A DNA stretch of 64,000 nt, taken from assembly GCA_910585435.1 (NCBI GenBank), contig CAJUEJ010000001.1, positions 1 through 64,000 of the forward strand. The letters run 5' to 3'. Made by a program: the position numbers and the translations under genes. Below the pieces are notes generated by a model. The model ran no database searches. It was not told the DNA's origin and was given only the letters and a program-made list of their open reading frames with translations. Below, piece by piece: positions 62,043 to 64,000 of this stretch (its first letter is position 1; each line of letters begins with the position of its first letter). The stretch is from an uncultured Hungatella sp. (GTDB taxonomy: Bacteria; Bacillota; Clostridia; Lachnospirales; Lachnospiraceae).

Positions 62043-62396
62043 ATGGATTATATAAAAGCATTTCTTGTAGGCGGAGCTATCTGCGGCCTTGTACAGATTC
62101 TTCTGGACAAGACCAAAATGCTGCCAGGCCGGGTCATGGTAACCCTTGTAGTCACAGGCAGCATTCTGGGATTTTTAGGCATCTACGAGCCCTTTGCCAA
62201 ATGGGCCGGAGCCGGAGCTACGGTACTTCTCCTGGGCTTTGGAAACACACTGTGGAAGGGAGTCATGGAAGGAATCCAGACCGACGGCCTTTTAGGCGTA
62301 TTCAAAGGCGGCTTCACAGCCAGCGCCGCAGGAATCTGCGGAGCCTTAGTGTTCGGATACCTGGGCTCCCAGATATTTAAACCCAAAATGAAATGA
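62043..62396 (+). CDS. spoVAE: stage V sporulation protein AE
   Basis: A 117-residue protein with about four membrane helices (MDYIKAFLVGGAICGLVQIL, then VMVTLVVTGSILGFLGIYEP). It is part of the SpoVA channel for dipicolinic acid. The start ATG 62043 follows AAGGAAG; the frame back to 61956 is rejected. It is separated from spoVAD by 125 bases with low-complexity repeats. Length and sequence match the Clostridial SpoVAE (AEb type). Confidence 0.9.
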   Translation: MDYIKAFLVGGAICGLVQILLDKTKMLPGRVMVTLVVTGSILGFLGIYEPFAKWAGAGATVLLLGFGNTLWKGVMEGIQTDGLLGVFKGGFTASAAGICGALVFGYLGSQIFKPKMK

Positions 62397-62474
62397 TAGA
62401 CAGACGTTGCCGTCAAAGCCAAAACAAGGTATGAATGTATGCCATGATGCCAGGAAAAAATGCCATATTCATTT

Positions 62475-62705
62475 AGCTAGAGATAACGTAGCCCGGAGAG
62501 GGCATGATACACTTTCTTCCAGGGTACTTGAAGACCATCGGTACTTAGGTGCTGTATTTTAGCACCTTACGTACCGCTATGCTCTTCACGTCACCCTCCA
62601 GGTATGTGTTCACACTAGGCTCGAAAAGACCTCGCCAAGTGTTCACCGAAGCGCGAGCGTGCCCAGGAAGAAAGTGTATCATGCCCTCTCCGGGCGGCCT
62701 CTCAT
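62475..62705 (-). repeat. structured interspersed repeat, copy C (middle form)
   Basis: Perfect 30-base inverted arms, 62491-62520 and 62666-62695, enclose a 145-base core. Read on the minus strand, it has TGGGCACGCTCGCGCTTCGG, the GTGAACACT/AGTGTGAAC hairpin, ACCTGGAGGGTGACGTGAAG, then the CGGTAC/GTACCG hairpin. The inner stem is GGTGCT/AGCACC where copies A and B have GGCGCT/AGCGCC, a compensated change. Compared with copy B the arms differ at 7 of 30 positions, all compensated. It lies between spoVAE and the epimerase gene. Confidence 0.9.
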
Positions 62706-62946
62706 CCAGCCTCTTTCCCCAAAACCTGAAGAATTCTATATAAATATGATATATTTTGGATTTAGCATCCCCATAAAATTAGTTATAATACATATAAAGA
62801 CGGCCGACTTTATCTGAAAATACAATAATTCAGACAAAAATCAGAAACAAAAGAAAGATAACAGACAGCACATAACACATAACAGACAACAGAAACCACA
62901 ACTCACAACTTACAACTCAAAAAAGAAGGAGGTAGTCAAAACCAGA
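62706..62946 (+). promoter_or_regulatory. epimerase leader, TATAAT and ACA-rich leader
   Basis: TATAAT at about 62784 fits a -10; the -35 is poor. From about 62830 to 62925 the plus strand is a G-poor run of AACAGACA, CATAACA and ACAACT blocks. AGAAGGAGG precedes the epimerase start. No gene is seen in the gap. Confidence 0.35.
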
Positions 62947-63852
62947 ATGAAAATAGGAATACACTTCGGACACTGGGGCAGCTTCTATGGACAGCTGGGA
63001 GTGAAAACCTGCCTGAAACAGGCAAAGGAGGCAGGAGCAGATGTCTTCGAGTTTTTTCCCACGGAAGAAATGTTCTCCCTGGAAAAAGAAAAAATAAAAG
63101 ACTTAAGAAAGTACATAGAAGACCTTGCCATCACCCCGGTATTCACATTCGGATACCCGCCAGGCTGGGATATGGCAGGCGACGACGAGACTCTCAGAGA
63201 GAAAGCAGTGGAGCATCTGAAACGGGCTATAGAGGGAATGGGCCTTTTAGGCGCAGCCGACATCGGCGGAATTGTATACTCCAACTGGCCTGCAGACTAT
63301 TCGCATCACATCATTGAACCGGACGAGAAAAAAAGAAAGACCGAAAACTGCATCAACGGCCTGAGGAAAGTGATGAAGACAGCCGAGGACAATCAGGTGA
63401 CCGTAAACCTGGAGATTGTAAACCGGTTTGAACACTACCTTATGAACACGGCGGCAGAGGGGATTGCAGTCTGTAACGCAGTGGGCAGCCCTAACTGTAA
63501 GCTGCTTCTGGATTGTTTCCACATGAATATTGAGGAGGATGACATTCCTGAGACAATCCGGAATTCCAAAGGTTACATCGGCCATTTCCATGTAAGCGAG
63601 CCTAACAGAAAGGTACCATATCATACCAGCCGGACACCCTGGAAAGAAATAGGAGCAGCGTTAAGAGAAATCGGATATGATAAATCTGTCATCGTAGAAT
63701 CTTTTTACAAGAGCGGCGGTGAGCAGGGACACGATATGAGAATGTGGAGGGATCTTGCAGAGGACCTTAGCATAGACGGACGGCTGGCGTTGGCTGAACA
63801 GGGGATAGCGTATATTCGGAATCAGTTTGGAGGGACGAAAGATGATTTTTGA
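62947..63852 (+). CDS. sugar epimerase of the xylose-isomerase-like TIM-barrel family
   Basis: A 301-residue enzyme like D-psicose/D-tagatose 3-epimerases. The first catalytic Glu is in VNLEIVNRFEHYLM (about residue 158), the metal ligands in LLLDCFHMNIEEDD, and HFHVSEPNRKVPYHT holds the later Glu/His region; the C-terminal FYKSGGEQG follows. It isomerises free ketoses at C3, with exact sugar unknown. AGAAGGAGG precedes the ATG. Its stop overlaps the start of the SDR gene by 11 bases, so the two are likely a sugar-oxidation pair. Confidence 0.85.
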   Translation: MKIGIHFGHWGSFYGQLGVKTCLKQAKEAGADVFEFFPTEEMFSLEKEKIKDLRKYIEDLAITPVFTFGYPPGWDMAGDDETLREKAVEHLKRAIEGMGLLGAADIGGIVYSNWPADYSHHIIEPDEKKRKTENCINGLRKVMKTAEDNQVTVNLEIVNRFEHYLMNTAAEGIAVCNAVGSPNCKLLLDCFHMNIEEDDIPETIRNSKGYIGHFHVSEPNRKVPYHTSRTPWKEIGAALREIGYDKSVIVESFYKSGGEQGHDMRMWRDLAEDLSIDGRLALAEQGIAYIRNQFGGTKDDF

Positions 63853-64000
63853 TAAGATGAGTCTGGCATCCAAGACGGCGGTTGTGACAGGAGCAGCCCA
63901 CGGAATCGGAAAGGCCTGTGCCCTGGCTCTTGCCCAGGCAGGAGCGGATGTGATGGTGGTGGATATAAATGAAAAGGTAGATGACACGGCAGAGGAGATA
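63842..64000 (+). CDS. short-chain dehydrogenase/reductase, N-terminal part
   Basis: The first 53 codons are in the window and the frame is open at the edge. TAVVTGAAHGIGKACALALA is the TGxxxGxG NAD(P)-binding motif of SDR enzymes, and VMVVDIN the acidic residue that favours NAD. GGAGGGACGAAAG precedes ATG 63842; an in-frame ATG at 63857 is also possible. It probably oxidises a sugar or sugar alcohol linked to the upstream epimerase. The catalytic Tyr-Lys pair lies beyond the window. Confidence 0.85.
   Translation, partial: MIFDKMSLASKTAVVTGAAHGIGKACALALAQAGADVMVVDINEKVDDTAEEI

Noticed and set aside
16435..62705. CRISPR array or classical insertion sequence as an explanation of the repeats
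   Set aside because: Copies are far apart, not regularly spaced, have no transposase, and their arms vary between copies.
1..64000. tRNA or rRNA genes
   Set aside because: All gaps over about 100 bases were read and none showed cloverleaf or rRNA features.

Overview
The window reads as chromosome of an anaerobic, spore-forming, low-to-mid GC Firmicute, most likely a gut Lachnospiraceae (Clostridium cluster XIVa). Signs are the spore genes spoVAD/spoVAE and cotJABC, the single-chain PurL, NrdR, the YesM/YesN-type two-component pair, DUF1540 and GtrII-type proteins, and RBSs of the AGGAGG type before almost every gene. Genus and species cannot be fixed from the sequence alone.

Layout. 0-2.8 kb: the 3' end of an AbiEii-type nucleotidyltransferase gene, a stub of a further gene, and a large serine recombinase with a low-complexity insertion in its zinc ribbon, i.e. 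the end of a mobile element. 2.8-8.6 kb: an AraC regulator divergent from a GPH-type symporter followed by a decayed carboxylesterase, an amidohydrolase with an in-frame TAG, and an alpha/beta hydrolase. 8.9-20 kb: a mannoside locus (manA, two ABC permeases, GH38 alpha-mannosidase, sugar-binding lipoprotein, YesM-like kinase, YesN-like regulator). 20-21 kb: cotJA-cotJB-truncated cotJC. 21.4-25.6 kb: purL and a DUF1540 protein. 25.7-31.7 kb: an MFS transporter divergent from a DeoR regulator, a phosphodiesterase/AGCS-symporter deletion chimera, dsdA and a HAD phosphatase. 31.8-40.7 kb: housekeeping genes (nrdR, yqeG, aroE, aroK, aroQ, efp, asd, galM, topB, a left-handed beta-helix protein). 40.8-46 kb: a LytTR regulator, a candidate structured RNA, ribU under an FMN riboswitch, a wrecked chemoreceptor gene and metY. 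46-54 kb: cls, an M19 dipeptidase, a GtrII-like membrane protein, a TrpX-type ABC transporter and a TetR regulator. 54-60.6 kb: an AlbA_2-type regulator pair, a flavinylated extracellular reductase, a PHP phosphatase, an Rrf2 regulator and a disarmed HigBA-like toxin-antitoxin pair. 60.9-64 kb: spoVAD, spoVAE, a sugar epimerase and the start of an SDR gene.

The most unusual signal is a family of three interspersed 200-270 bp elements (16435-16642, 20921-21190, 62475-62705). Each is closed by perfect 29-30 bp inverted arms whose sequence differs between copies but always stays self-complementary, and each encloses a conserved, modular core of further hairpins with compensating changes. A second, different nested inverted repeat lies between aroK and aroQ. 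These look like structured RNA or hairpin DNA elements rather than ordinary transposons.

A second theme is gene decay by small deletions: at least seven genes carry frameshifts, stops or internal deletions (carboxylesterase, amidohydrolase, cotJC, phosphodiesterase/AGCS, chemoreceptor, RelE-like toxin, GtrII C-terminus). Assembly error cannot be excluded from the sequence alone. No tRNA, rRNA or CRISPR array was recognised.
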